DNA of 17,017 bases from Campylobacterales bacterium (lineage in GTDB: Bacteria > Campylobacterota > Campylobacteria > Campylobacterales > Nitratiruptoraceae): positions 1 to 17,017 of the forward strand of contig JAMOUF010000024.1 in the NCBI GenBank assembly GCA_027068245.1, written 5' to 3'. Below, piece by piece: positions 1-7,283 of this stretch. Position 1 is the first letter of the stretch. The number at the start of each line of letters is the position of its first letter. The position numbers were made by a program, and so were the translations under genes. The notes under the pieces were generated by a model, which made no database searches, was not told the origin of the DNA, and saw nothing but the letters and a program-made list of their open reading frames with translations.

Positions 1-1
1 C

Positions 2-145
2 ACGGCGGTCAGCCACAGGGCCTATGCGGACGCCCTGACCGCTTACAAAATCGTGCAGATGGCTTTGAAAAAGCTTCCAAAGGAGGTGAAGACCACCGAG
101 GATTTGATAGATTTCGCCAAACAGGGCAAAAAGCTCAACGCCTAA
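2..145 (+). CDS. C-terminal end of a DnaQ-like (DEDDh) 3'-5' exonuclease, partial
   Basis: A reading frame enters from the left edge and stops with TAA at 143-145, giving 47 residues. It contains SHRAYADA followed by a helix of the type TAYKIVQMALKKLP. The HxAxxDA pattern is what exonuclease motif III of DEDDh nucleases (the DnaQ / DNA polymerase III epsilon family) looks like near the C-terminus, with His as general base and Asp as metal ligand. The start and the first two exonuclease motifs lie outside the window, so the family call rests on one short motif; a different nuclease or an unrelated protein is possible. The gene converges on the minus-strand symporter and overlaps its last 11 nt, so no separate terminator fits between them. 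Confidence 0.55.
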   Translation, partial: TAVSHRAYADALTAYKIVQMALKKLPKEVKTTEDLIDFAKQGKKLNA

Positions 146-1334
146 ACACCAGTCTGTCTATAATCTTCGCCCCAAGCAGGTCCCCCCATACGTTTATCGC
201 CGTTCTAAACATATCCAAAAACCTGTCTACGGTGATAATAAGAGCGATATACTCCACAGGAAGCCCCACGCTGTCCAAAATAAGCGTCATCATAATAAGC
301 CCGGCCCCGGGTATTCCCGCCGCCCCAATGGAAGCGAAGGTGGCCGTTATGAATATGATTATCTGCTGAGAGAGGCTTAAATCCACTCCGGCAAGATTTG
401 CTATATACATAACGGCTATCGATTCATAAAGAGCCGTTCCGTCCATATTGATGGTGGCTCCCAAAGGGAGCACGAATCCAGCCACTTTTTTATCAACGCC
501 ACCCTTTGTCTCGGCAACCTCTATCGATACGGGAAGAGTTGCGGAGCTGGAGGCCGTGGAGAAGGCTACGATAACCGCCTCTTTGATTTTTAAAAAGTAT
601 TCATAAGGGTTGAACCTTCCTACCAGATAGGCAATAAGTGGCAGCGTAACTAAAGCGTGCGTAAAAAGCGCCGCCAGCACCGTCAGCACATAGCTGTAGA
701 GATTGAAAATGGGCTCGAGCCCGTTTTTGCCTACCGTATAGGCTATGAGGAAAAAGACACCGATTGGGGTCAGGTTGATGACCCATTTGGCTATTACCAT
801 AAAGGCGTCGTTTATGGAGTCGAAATAGGTATAAAGAAACTCTTTTTTACTCTTTTGGATATACAAAGAGGCTATGGCAAACAAAATGGTGAAAAATATG
901 ATAGGCAGTATGGCACCTTCGCTTAAAGCCTTGAATATATTTTGTGGTATGAAAGAGAGTATAAAATCCGAGAAACTGAGCTCCTTTGGCTCAACTGGCG
1001 GAGTATCTACCGTAAGCGCGCTCACTGCCCCGCTTCCCGGATTGAATATGTTAAATACAATCAGCCCAAGTAATACCGCAAGCGCCGTTGTGGTAAGGTA
1101 GTAGACGAATGCCTTGATACCGATGCTTTTAAGCTCATCGGTGTCGTTGAGGCCAGTTATCGCCACATAAATGCTCGCTACCACGATAGGGATGATAAGC
1201 ATTTTCAGCAATGAGATATAGACATCTCCGATAAATTTCAGCTCCACGGCCGCATCTTTGAAATATAACCCAAAGGCGATACCGGCAATTATCGCCAAAA
1301 GGGTCAGGTTTTCCAATGAGAGCAGCTTTTTCAT
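135..1334 (-). CDS. Dicarboxylate/amino-acid:cation symporter (DAACS / SDF family)
   Basis: A 399-residue inner-membrane secondary transporter, close to the usual size of GltP/DctA-type proteins. Members couple uptake of glutamate, aspartate or C4-dicarboxylates to sodium or protons. The family signatures are present in order: the serine-rich re-entrant loop AFSTASSSATLPV at 257-269, the PLGATINMDGTAL segment at 290-302 with the NMDGT cation/substrate motif at 296-300, a second glycine-rich re-entrant loop near 335-346 (SIGAAGIPGAG), and the last core helix with D370, R371, D374, R377 and N381 (DRFLDMFRTAINVWGD). Several hydrophobic helices precede these. The substrate cannot be read from the sequence. 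Its ATG overlaps the TGA of the upstream deformylase-like gene (ATGA), suggesting coupled translation as the last gene of the sqr group. Confidence 0.93.
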   Translation of the reverse strand: MKKLLSLENLTLLAIIAGIAFGLYFKDAAVELKFIGDVYISLLKMLIIPIVVASIYVAITGLNDTDELKSIGIKAFVYYLTTTALAVLLGLIVFNIFNPGSGAVSALTVDTPPVEPKELSFSDFILSFIPQNIFKALSEGAILPIIFFTILFAIASLYIQKSKKEFLYTYFDSINDAFMVIAKWVINLTPIGVFFLIAYTVGKNGLEPIFNLYSYVLTVLAALFTHALVTLPLIAYLVGRFNPYEYFLKIKEAVIVAFSTASSSATLPVSIEVAETKGGVDKKVAGFVLPLGATINMDGTALYESIAVMYIANLAGVDLSLSQQIIIFITATFASIGAAGIPGAGLIMMTLILDSVGLPVEYIALIITVDRFLDMFRTAINVWGDLLGAKIIDRLVFRR

Positions 1335-2122
1335 CTCAATCCCAAAATCAACGAAACTATATACATCCCAACAATCCCCGCCAAATACATGGCAGCCGTT
1401 CCCAACACATTGGCTCCCTGGCAGGAGGTGCAGTTTTTGTATTTCGTCGTCTCATATTTTGCATAAATAGCGTAAAAGAGCAGAACCGCAAGCTCGATGG
1501 CGGCCAGTGCCAGGTTGTGCCGTATGACAAACCGGAAGCTCTCAAAAAAAAGCGATAAAATAAGTGCCAGAAAATGGAGTACCATAAAAAATTTGAGGCC
1601 TTGTAAAATCCTGTCCTTTATGAAATAGGTGGGACAGGTATCCCCATAATCACCATGCTCTTTGAAAAACTTTTTCTGCTCCTTTTTTGAGAGCTTGTCA
1701 AAGAGATATCCTCCAAAAATCATATCGATTTTTCGTTGAAGTATTATAGCCTCTTCACCTTTTGCCGTATAAAACCTGTCATTTCCATCGATATCTTGAT
1801 ACATAATTTTCACTACCGGATATCTTGGAACGCTTAGGGTAGCGCCTGGCAGGCTCTCGTCGCTTTCGCTTGAGTAGAACAGCTCCCCCTCTTTTCCAAA
1901 TATGGTAGGGTTTATCATAATGAGGTAGCCGCTTTCCTGTTTTAAAAGCACAACCCTTATAGGTCTTCCTATCTGAACGGCGGCCAGGGCTTTTAAACCG
2001 TTCTCTTCCATACTCTTTTTCATATCTTCAATCAGCGTTTTAAGTTTCGGGTCTTTGAAGTCTCTTACATATCCGGATATCTGCAATAGTCTATGGTCCG
2101 GATAGGTCAGTAGTTCGGGCAT
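1331..2122 (-). CDS. Peptide-deformylase-like pseudoenzyme fused to a C-terminal membrane domain
   Basis: A 263-residue protein. Residues 1-155 align by eye along the whole peptide deformylase fold (PELLTYPDHRLLQ at the start, INPTI near 70-74, a final LFDKLSKKEQK helix), but the catalytic motifs are gone. Motif 1 keeps only the Gln (LAAVQIG, Q50). Motif 2, normally EGCLS, reads GATLS (94-98), losing the metal-binding Cys. Motif 3, normally HExDH, reads RKIDM (130-134), losing both His ligands and the catalytic Glu. Residues 176-195, 203-221 and 241-261 look like three membrane helices, with a CTSC pair at 231-234 between the second and third. The frame is open up to an ATG at 2185 inside the preceding small gene; I chose the ATG at 2120-2122 because AAAAGG lies just upstream and the family begins there. 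Deformylase activity is unlikely; the actual role is unknown. Confidence 0.8.
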   Translation of the reverse strand: MPELLTYPDHRLLQISGYVRDFKDPKLKTLIEDMKKSMEENGLKALAAVQIGRPIRVVLLKQESGYLIMINPTIFGKEGELFYSSESDESLPGATLSVPRYPVVKIMYQDIDGNDRFYTAKGEEAIILQRKIDMIFGGYLFDKLSKKEQKKFFKEHGDYGDTCPTYFIKDRILQGLKFFMVLHFLALILSLFFESFRFVIRHNLALAAIELAVLLFYAIYAKYETTKYKNCTSCQGANVLGTAAMYLAGIVGMYIVSLILGLR

Positions 2123-2145
2123 AATTGAACCTTTTGAAGTGTTGT

Positions 2146-2158
2146 GGGGCAAAGCCCC
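2146..2158 (-). other. Small intercistronic hairpin
   Basis: GGGGC, AAA, GCCCC form a perfect 5-bp all-GC stem with a 3-nt loop in the 40-nt gap between the 59-codon gene and the deformylase-like gene. No U-run follows on the minus strand, so a standalone terminator is unlikely. It could pause transcription or slow 3' decay, changing the ratio of sqr to downstream products. It is short enough to be chance. Confidence 0.35.
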
Positions 2159-2162
2159 GGGA

Positions 2163-2342
2163 TTAGTGGTGGGATTTAGCCACAACCATAAGCATTTTTA
2201 GGTTGATGACTATAAAGCGGATAAACTGCCATATAAGGCATTTTCTCAAAAATCTTTGAAAAGGCCCAGGAACCATCGTTCCAAAGCTCTTTCCGTCGTA
2301 TGGTGTGATATTTTTTTGAACGTCCAAGTAATCTTTTGCCAT
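2163..2342 (-). CDS. Small membrane-associated protein encoded directly behind sqr (59 aa)
   Basis: A short gene starting MAKDYLDVQK and ending with TAA at 2163-2165. It begins 12 nt after the sqr stop and has a near-perfect Shine-Dalgarno (AAGGAG, 5 nt before ATG). Residues 1-30 are soluble and Gly/Pro-containing (DGKSFGTMVPGPFQ). Residues 31-55 form a hydrophobic, basic helix (about CLIWQFIRFIVINLKMLMVV), in which Q39, R42 and K49 recur on one face, as in a monotopic amphipathic helix; a transmembrane span is the alternative. There is one Cys, C35. I recognise no named family. Position and spacing argue that it is co-translated with sqr and may assist the membrane-bound SQR, but that function is inference. 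Confidence 0.75.
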   Translation of the reverse strand: MAKDYLDVQKNITPYDGKSFGTMVPGPFQRFLRKCLIWQFIRFIVINLKMLMVVAKSHH

Positions 2343-2347
2343 TATCT

Positions 2348-2353
2348 CTCCTT
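2348..2353 (-). promoter_or_regulatory. Strong ribosome binding site of the 59-codon gene
   Basis: AAGGAG on the minus strand, separated by AGATA from the ATG at 2340-2342. It lies in the 12-nt gap after the sqr stop codon. This is the main reason to accept the short frame and to reject the longer overlapping frame that starts inside sqr. Confidence 0.75.
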
Positions 2354-2354
2354 C

Positions 2355-3830
2355 TTATTCTGGTATTAAAGTCCAGCCCGGTTTTAGTTGGGCTTTCCAC
2401 ATAAACAGATGGTGTAGAATGTGTTTTATCCAGTGGCCGGCCAGACCAACTTCCCCGAATGTATACTCAGGGTCTCTACCGGTTCCCGGATATTTTTCAT
2501 AGTCCGGAACCACAGGATAGACCGTAAGAGCCACCGCACTACCGTCAAGCAGGCCTTTACCAGCAGATGCCACACAAGCCGCTCCCATTTCGGCCATAGA
2601 GGCGTGATGCCCTTTTTCGGGAACCTCGTCAAGGCTGTATTTGCCCTGAATGACCTCGGTTATTGTCTGAGCTACCGTTTTACCGATAATTCCAGAAGGC
2701 ATACCGGTTCTTGGAGGAGCCGGTGTTATAGGCGTTCCGTTTACCGATTTTGCAGGTTTGCTTATCGGATGAGGCGGAGCGAATGCGATACCCACTGCGA
2801 ACATATTTTTGTAATCGGGGTTTTGATAGTATTTTGGCCAGTCGCTTGCCTTCCACTCTTCAAAGGGTTTTGGCGTATAATCTGCATCGACTTTCATAAA
2901 TCCGTTTGGCATAAATACTTTATCGGTAATGTCGTTACCCTCTTTATCGTATGCTTTAAGTCCCACACCGGTAAATGGCGGTATAAGCATAGAAAAGTCG
3001 AACTCCTCCTCACCTTCCGTTCCATCAAGCAGCTCGTAGGTTAGTTTGCCCTTTTGAACCTCTTTGACGTGGGCTCCGGTTATCCAGTCCACTCCTCTTT
3101 CAACGAAGAGCGATTCTGCGAGTACTTTGCTCGATACGATATGTCCGCCCCATTTGATATGGACGCCCGCAACGCCAAAATCTCCCAAAAACTGCTCGTT
3201 TGAAATCCATTTAATCTCCGCTTTATCCCTAACGCCGGCTTTTCTAAGTTCGTGCTCGATATTGAAGATATATTCAAACGCCGCTCCCTGACAGGTACAC
3301 ATTCCATGGCCCGTTCCTATCAGAAATTTCTGTTTTTCACCCTTTTTCATCTTCTCTATGGCTTCTTGAAAGTAGGTGTTGGCTTCGGCCGCGTGTCCGT
3401 ATGTACAAACAGAGAGTGAATTTCCCTCTTCCGGCCCAAGACCTGGAGTTGCCGCAAAGTTCAGTTTCGGTCCCGTTGCGTTTATAAGATAGTCATACTC
3501 TACCTCTTCTGTCTGACCCTGTTTGTTGGGGTCCGTATACTCTATGGTGACATAGGGTTTTTCGCTATCTTGTTTCCCTTCCGGATGGATGGATACCGCT
3601 TTTGCCTGTCTAAAATCAATCCCGGCTTTCTCGTAAACCGGAGCCAGCTCAAATACAACATCCTCAGGCGTCATCTCACCGACGCCAACCCAGATGTTTG
3701 AAGGAATCCAGTTCCATTTACTATTTGGAGATACGACTACCACTTCATGGTCTTTTCCAAGCCAGTGCTTGGCAAAAGTAGCAGCAGTATGTCCAGATAC
3801 TCCAGCTCCTAAAACAACAATTCTTGCCAT
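2355..3830 (-). CDS. sqr: Sulfide:quinone oxidoreductase family flavoprotein
   Basis: A 491-residue FAD-dependent disulfide-oxidoreductase-fold protein. It should oxidise sulfide to polysulfide/sulfur and pass electrons to membrane quinone from the periplasmic membrane face. The N-terminal GAGVSG (8-13) is the FAD dinucleotide-binding loop; INATG at 116-120 and NMFAVGIAFAPP at 342-353 are the later flavin-contacting segments. Cysteines are C142, C178, C180 and C419. C142 and C178/C180 (MCTCQG) fit the first two conserved Cys positions. Where type I enzymes have AVCFADMG, this protein has HASMAEMG (Ser at 411), with C419 eight residues later. The C-terminus (about 458-480, HWIKHILHHLFMWK) looks like the amphipathic membrane anchor. 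At 491 aa it is longer than classical 430-aa enzymes; type III, IV or VI is likely and I cannot choose. AAGGGG precedes the ATG. A related FAD oxidoreductase without SQR activity is the main alternative. Confidence 0.85.
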   Translation of the reverse strand: MARIVVLGAGVSGHTAATFAKHWLGKDHEVVVVSPNSKWNWIPSNIWVGVGEMTPEDVVFELAPVYEKAGIDFRQAKAVSIHPEGKQDSEKPYVTIEYTDPNKQGQTEEVEYDYLINATGPKLNFAATPGLGPEEGNSLSVCTYGHAAEANTYFQEAIEKMKKGEKQKFLIGTGHGMCTCQGAAFEYIFNIEHELRKAGVRDKAEIKWISNEQFLGDFGVAGVHIKWGGHIVSSKVLAESLFVERGVDWITGAHVKEVQKGKLTYELLDGTEGEEEFDFSMLIPPFTGVGLKAYDKEGNDITDKVFMPNGFMKVDADYTPKPFEEWKASDWPKYYQNPDYKNMFAVGIAFAPPHPISKPAKSVNGTPITPAPPRTGMPSGIIGKTVAQTITEVIQGKYSLDEVPEKGHHASMAEMGAACVASAGKGLLDGSAVALTVYPVVPDYEKYPGTGRDPEYTFGEVGLAGHWIKHILHHLFMWKAQLKPGWTLIPE

Positions 3831-3862
3831 TTTCGCCCCTTCATAAAATTTATTGACAAAAC

Positions 3863-3868
3863 ATTATA
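3863..3868 (-). promoter_or_regulatory. Predicted -10 element for the sqr operon
   Basis: A perfect TATAAT on the minus strand in the 116-bp gap between the gamma carbonic anhydrase stop and the sqr start, ending 32 nt before the sqr ATG. There is no TTGACA at -35; the equivalent position is T-rich (TTTATTTTTTATTAAAG), as described for Campylobacterales vegetative promoters, which depend on T-rich periodic tracts more than on a -35 box. The rest of the gap is very AT-rich and holds nothing else I can support. Confidence 0.6.
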
Positions 3869-3946
3869 GCCCTTCAAACTTTAATAAAAAATAAAAATTA
3901 ATTAACCAAATTGAGACTATAATAAGAAATAATGAATTATATAAAT

Positions 3947-4483
3947 TTAGCTTATGAAATTCAGATATTCGTTCTTGAAATCAACATACCTAAGCGCCGA
4001 GGCATAAAGTTCGTCAACCTCTTTTTGGGTAAGCTCTCTTACTACCCTGGCCGGACTTCCCATAATAAGGCTCCTTGGTGGAAACTTTTTACCGCCTGTC
4101 ACCAAACTGCCGGCACCCACGATACTCTCCTTGCCGATAACAGCGCCGTCGAGTATGGTGGAGTTCATACCTATCAAGCAGGCATCCTCTATGGTGCATC
4201 CATGCAGCATAACCCTGTGGCCCACCGTCACATCGTTGCCTATGATGGTGGGATAGCCATCGCTCATATCAGGTTTTTTGTAGTGTGTGACGTGTATCAT
4301 CGACAAATCCTGGATATTGGTTCTTTTTCCTATATTTATATAGTGCACGTCACCTCTGACAACGCAGCCAAACCATATGGAGGCATCATCTCCAAGTTCT
4401 ACGTTGCCTATGATAGTGGCGTTTGGGGCTATCCAGACATCGTTGCCCGTTTTTGGAAACCACTCTTTGTATCTTAGTAACAT
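3947..4483 (-). CDS. Gamma-class carbonic anhydrase family protein (left-handed beta-helix)
   Basis: A 178-residue hexapeptide-repeat protein of the YrdA/PaaY/gamma carbonic anhydrase group, which reversibly hydrates CO2 when active. Hexapeptide turns run from about 15 to 130 (IAPNATIIGNVELG, AVIGKESIVGAGSLV). The expected zinc ligands are visible: H64 (SMIHVTH), H89 (VTVGH) and H94 (MLHG). R43 and D45 (RGD) and Q58 (NIQD) match the conserved trimer-interface and active-site residues of Cam-type enzymes. A helical tail (148-175) caps the fold. The start codon overlaps the ppk stop by one base (TGATG) and AAAGGAG precedes it, so it is probably translated from the ppk mRNA. Many YrdA relatives lack measurable anhydrase activity, so the reaction is less certain than the fold. 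Confidence 0.88.
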   Translation of the reverse strand: MLLRYKEWFPKTGNDVWIAPNATIIGNVELGDDASIWFGCVVRGDVHYINIGKRTNIQDLSMIHVTHYKKPDMSDGYPTIIGNDVTVGHRVMLHGCTIEDACLIGMNSTILDGAVIGKESIVGAGSLVTGGKKFPPRSLIMGSPARVVRELTQKEVDELYASALRYVDFKNEYLNFIS

Positions 4484-6579
4484 CAGCTCTCCTTTAGCAG
4501 CCGTTTTGCCAGCTTTATAGGTTTTGGGGTTTTGTTTTTCTGGTGGGAGTTGTAAAGCAGCTTGGTAAACTCCTCCATCAAAATCTGGGAGTTTATCTCA
4601 GGCTGGCCCGGTGCTCTTTGCACTTTTCTGTACTCTCCGTTTGGCAGCAGCTCCCTGGCTTTTACGTTGTCTTTTAGCTGGATGTTCAAAATCTCCAGCA
4701 GCCGCTCGTCCAGCTCTTTGTCAAATATGGGCGTCATAAGCTCTATGCGTCTTTCAAGGTTCCTTGGCATCCAGTCGGCGCTGGATATGAACATGGTGGG
4801 GTTTGAGTGTTTGAAATAGAAAATACGTGCGTGCTCCAGGTATTTGCCAACTATCGATATTACCCGGATATTTTCGCTTATACCTTCGATTCCGGGCCTT
4901 AGACAGCAGATGCCTCTGATAATCAAATCGATTTTTACCCCTGCCATAGAGGCTTTGTAAAGCTCGATTATGATGTCCTGGTCCACCAGGGAGTTCATTT
5001 TGGCGATAATGTGACCCTCTTTGCCCTTTTTGGCCTCGTTTTGTATCATTGATATAAGTTTTGGTTTTATCTGTGTGGGAGACATATAAAGCGTATTTAG
5101 TTTGCCCTTTTTTGAAAAGCCGGTGAGATAGTGGAAAAATCTGGTGGCATCGGCGGTTATATCCTCCCTTGTGGTGAAGTAGCTTACGTCGGTGTATATT
5201 CTGGCGGTGGTTGGATTGTAGTTTCCGGTAGCCAGGTGGACATACTGTTTGAGCTTGTCTCCATCTTTTTTTATCACCTGGGCTATCTTTGCGTGGACCT
5301 TGAACCCTGGTATGCCAAATATCACGTGGGCTCCCGATTTTTCGAGCCTTCTGGCCCAGATAAGGTTGTTCTCCTCATCGAACCTGGCCTTGAGTTCCAC
5401 CATAGCCGTCACCTGTTTTCCGCTCTCGGCGGCTTCTATGAGAGCTTTTACGATGGGAGAGTTCTTACCCACCCTGTAAAGCGTCATCCTGATAGCCAGC
5501 ACATCCGGGTCCTTGCTGGCTTCGGATATAAACCTCACCACCGGGTCGAAACTCTCATACGGGTGGTAGAGCATCGCGTCTTTTTCATGGTCTAAAATAT
5601 TGAAAATCGGCTCGTTGCTGTCAAACGGTGGAAGGATTTTTGGAGTATAGGGCTCAAAGAGCAGGTGGGGGAAGTTTTTGTTGGATACTATCTCCCACAG
5701 TCCGGCAAGGTTTAGGGGCATTCTGTATTTATAGATATCCCCTTTGTGAACTTTGAGATGTTCGTTTAAAAACTCTATCAAATCCTCCTCGGCCTCCCTG
5801 CCGATTTCAAGCCGGACTATCTCACCTTTTCTTCTAAGCTTCAAACCCTCCTCCAAAAGCTCCATAAAGTCGTCTGCCTCCTCCTCCTCTATCTCGATAT
5901 CGGCGTTTCTGGTTACTCTAAAAGGAGCCGATGAGAGAACTTTGTATCCGGGAAAGAGGGATTCTAAGTGGGCCTGGACCACGGACTCGATGGGGATGTA
6001 GGTGTTTTCTATCTGTATGAATCTTGGCAAAACCCTGGGAATCCTCACCAGACCGTATCTAATCTCGCCGTCCTGGGTATCTTGGAGTTTCAAAACCAGA
6101 GCGAAGCTCAGGTTGTTTAGATGGGGAAAGGGGTGTGTCGCGTCAACGGCTATGGGAAGGATTACCGGATAGAGGTTTGAGTAGAAATAGTCGTTTATCC
6201 TCTTTTTCGTCTCATCATCCAGCTCATCGTAGTTTTTAAGGTATAGCCCCTCCTTTTTCAAAGCCTCGATGATTTCGAAAAAGGTATCTTCCAGCACCAC
6301 CTGCTCTTTATGCAGATACTCCCTGATAGCCTTTAGCTGCTCCAAAGGGGTCATCTTGTCCGGGCCGGTTACTCTGATGCGGTATTTGAAAAGTTTTTTA
6401 AGTCCGGCAACGCGTATCATATAGAACTCATCCAGGTTCGTTCCGTATATGGCGATAAATTTCAGCCTCTCCAGCAGCGGATTGGTTCTATCCTGCGCCT
6501 CCTCCAAAACACGGGTGTTGAACCTGAGCCAAGAGAGTTCACGGTTTATATAGAGTTTCGGGTCTTTTAGGTCCACCAT
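4483..6579 (-). CDS. ppk: Polyphosphate kinase (PPK1)
   Basis: A 698-residue enzyme, the usual PPK1 length. It makes long-chain polyphosphate from the gamma-phosphate of ATP, reversibly, and usually associates with the membrane. The four-domain architecture can be followed: N-terminal helical domain ([12 protein letters not shown] at 10-21), head domain (about 120-320), and two PLD-like catalytic domains. The autophosphorylated His is H429 in GFKVHAK, followed by HLATGNYNP at 448-456. The second catalytic His is H583 in KYLEHARIF, near [14 protein letters not shown] (600-613). R364 (IRMTLYR) and R409 (WARRLEKSG) lie at conserved nucleotide/metal-contact segments. AAAGGAA precedes the ATG. It is first in a two-gene unit with the gamma carbonic anhydrase and diverges from the beta carbonic anhydrase. 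Confidence 0.96.
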   Translation of the reverse strand: MVDLKDPKLYINRELSWLRFNTRVLEEAQDRTNPLLERLKFIAIYGTNLDEFYMIRVAGLKKLFKYRIRVTGPDKMTPLEQLKAIREYLHKEQVVLEDTFFEIIEALKKEGLYLKNYDELDDETKKRINDYFYSNLYPVILPIAVDATHPFPHLNNLSFALVLKLQDTQDGEIRYGLVRIPRVLPRFIQIENTYIPIESVVQAHLESLFPGYKVLSSAPFRVTRNADIEIEEEEADDFMELLEEGLKLRRKGEIVRLEIGREAEEDLIEFLNEHLKVHKGDIYKYRMPLNLAGLWEIVSNKNFPHLLFEPYTPKILPPFDSNEPIFNILDHEKDAMLYHPYESFDPVVRFISEASKDPDVLAIRMTLYRVGKNSPIVKALIEAAESGKQVTAMVELKARFDEENNLIWARRLEKSGAHVIFGIPGFKVHAKIAQVIKKDGDKLKQYVHLATGNYNPTTARIYTDVSYFTTREDITADATRFFHYLTGFSKKGKLNTLYMSPTQIKPKLISMIQNEAKKGKEGHIIAKMNSLVDQDIIIELYKASMAGVKIDLIIRGICCLRPGIEGISENIRVISIVGKYLEHARIFYFKHSNPTMFISSADWMPRNLERRIELMTPIFDKELDERLLEILNIQLKDNVKARELLPNGEYRKVQRAPGQPEINSQILMEEFTKLLYNSHQKNKTPKPIKLAKRLLKES

Positions 6580-6650
6580 CGATATGTTCCTTTTTAAACT
6601 TTATTTCCATTTTAACAAAAAGTAGCTAAAATCGAGAAAAAAGGCTTTGG
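6580..6650. promoter_or_regulatory. Divergent promoter region between ppk and the beta carbonic anhydrase
   Basis: A 71-bp AT-rich spacer with divergent starts. A plus-strand TAAAAT lies at 6627-6632 with a weak TTTCCA 17 bp upstream; a minus-strand TAAAAT lies at 6609-6614. AAAAAGG sits before the anhydrase ATG and AAAGGAA before the ppk ATG. Both -10 elements are non-consensus, so the region is more secure than the exact boxes. Confidence 0.4.
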
Positions 6651-7283
6651 ATGGGTATCGAAAGGCTTATAAAACAGCACAGGGAGTTCAAGGAGCTACA
6701 TTTCAAAGAGTATGAGAAACTCTTTTTGGAGCTGGTGGAAAAGGGGCAGCATCCAAAGGTGCTATTTATAGGGTGCAGCGATTCGAGGGTGGTTCCGGAT
6801 TTGATAACGGGTGCGGGGCCCGGCGAGCTTTTCGTGTTTAGAAACGTGGGAAACTTCGTTCCCCCTTTTAAACCGGACAAGGATTTTCATGCCACGGCCG
6901 CCGCCATAGAGTATGCGGTAAGCGTGCTGGAGGTGGAGGATGTGATAGTCTGCGGCCACAGCCATTGTGGGGCATGCGAGAGTCTGTATAAGGATATTCC
7001 GGACAGATTGGAGCTGATTCATACCAAAAAGTGGCTCGAACTTGGAAAAAGGGCAAAAGAGGAGGCTTTGAAGTGCTGCTCGGATGATAAGGAGAAGCTG
7101 TTAAGGGCCACTGAGAGGATATCGGTAATCTTTCAATTAGAAAACCTCCTAACCTATCCGGATGTGAAAAAAAGAGTGGAGGAGGGGAGGTTGAGGGTTC
7201 ATGGATGGTACTACAAAATAGAGAGCGGCGAGATAGAGTATTATGACGATGAGAAGGAGAGCTTTTTGCCTATAAAACCTTGA
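6651..7283 (+). CDS. Beta-class carbonic anhydrase
   Basis: A 210-residue zinc enzyme that interconverts CO2 and bicarbonate; in an autotroph it would supply the carboxylating enzymes and buffer pH. The classical motifs are complete: C42-S-D44-S-R46, with the zinc ligand Cys and the Asp-Arg dyad, and CGHSHCGAC at 101-109, providing zinc ligands H103 and C106. RNVGNFVPP (64-72) and [11 protein letters not shown] (80-90) are conserved packing segments of the bacterial beta class. No signal peptide is evident, so it is cytoplasmic. Its stop lies 14 nt inside the convergent uvrB 3' end. It is the second, unrelated carbonic anhydrase in the window. Confidence 0.94.
   Translation: MGIERLIKQHREFKELHFKEYEKLFLELVEKGQHPKVLFIGCSDSRVVPDLITGAGPGELFVFRNVGNFVPPFKPDKDFHATAAAIEYAVSVLEVEDVIVCGHSHCGACESLYKDIPDRLELIHTKKWLELGKRAKEEALKCCSDDKEKLLRATERISVIFQLENLLTYPDVKKRVEEGRLRVHGWYYKIESGEIEYYDDEKESFLPIKP

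Noticed and set aside
2123..2185. Extended N-terminus of the deformylase-like protein from the ATG at 2185
   Set aside because: It would begin inside the preceding small gene and add 21 residues with no family match; the ATG at 2122 has a ribosome site and the family N-terminus.
2176..2400. Minus-strand 74-codon frame across the sqr end and the small gene
   Set aside because: It starts inside sqr with no ribosome site, has no hydrophobic or domain pattern, and competes with the 59-codon frame, which has AAGGAG at the right place.
2421..3044. Plus-strand 207-codon frame antisense to sqr
   Set aside because: It lies entirely within a clear SQR gene, with Arg/Cys/Phe-rich noise composition and no upstream ribosome site.
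3869..3946. Possible terminator or small RNA between the gamma carbonic anhydrase and sqr
   Set aside because: The stretch is AT-rich with only weak A/T palindromes (around AATTATATAA); I found no GC stem followed by a T-run on the minus strand.
3932..4477. Plus-strand 181-codon frame antisense to the gamma carbonic anhydrase, with TATAAT at 3918-3923 before it
   Set aside because: The TATAAT lies only about nine bases ahead of the ATG, leaving almost no leader, and the frame mirrors the anhydrase repeat codons. The protein pattern matches nothing.
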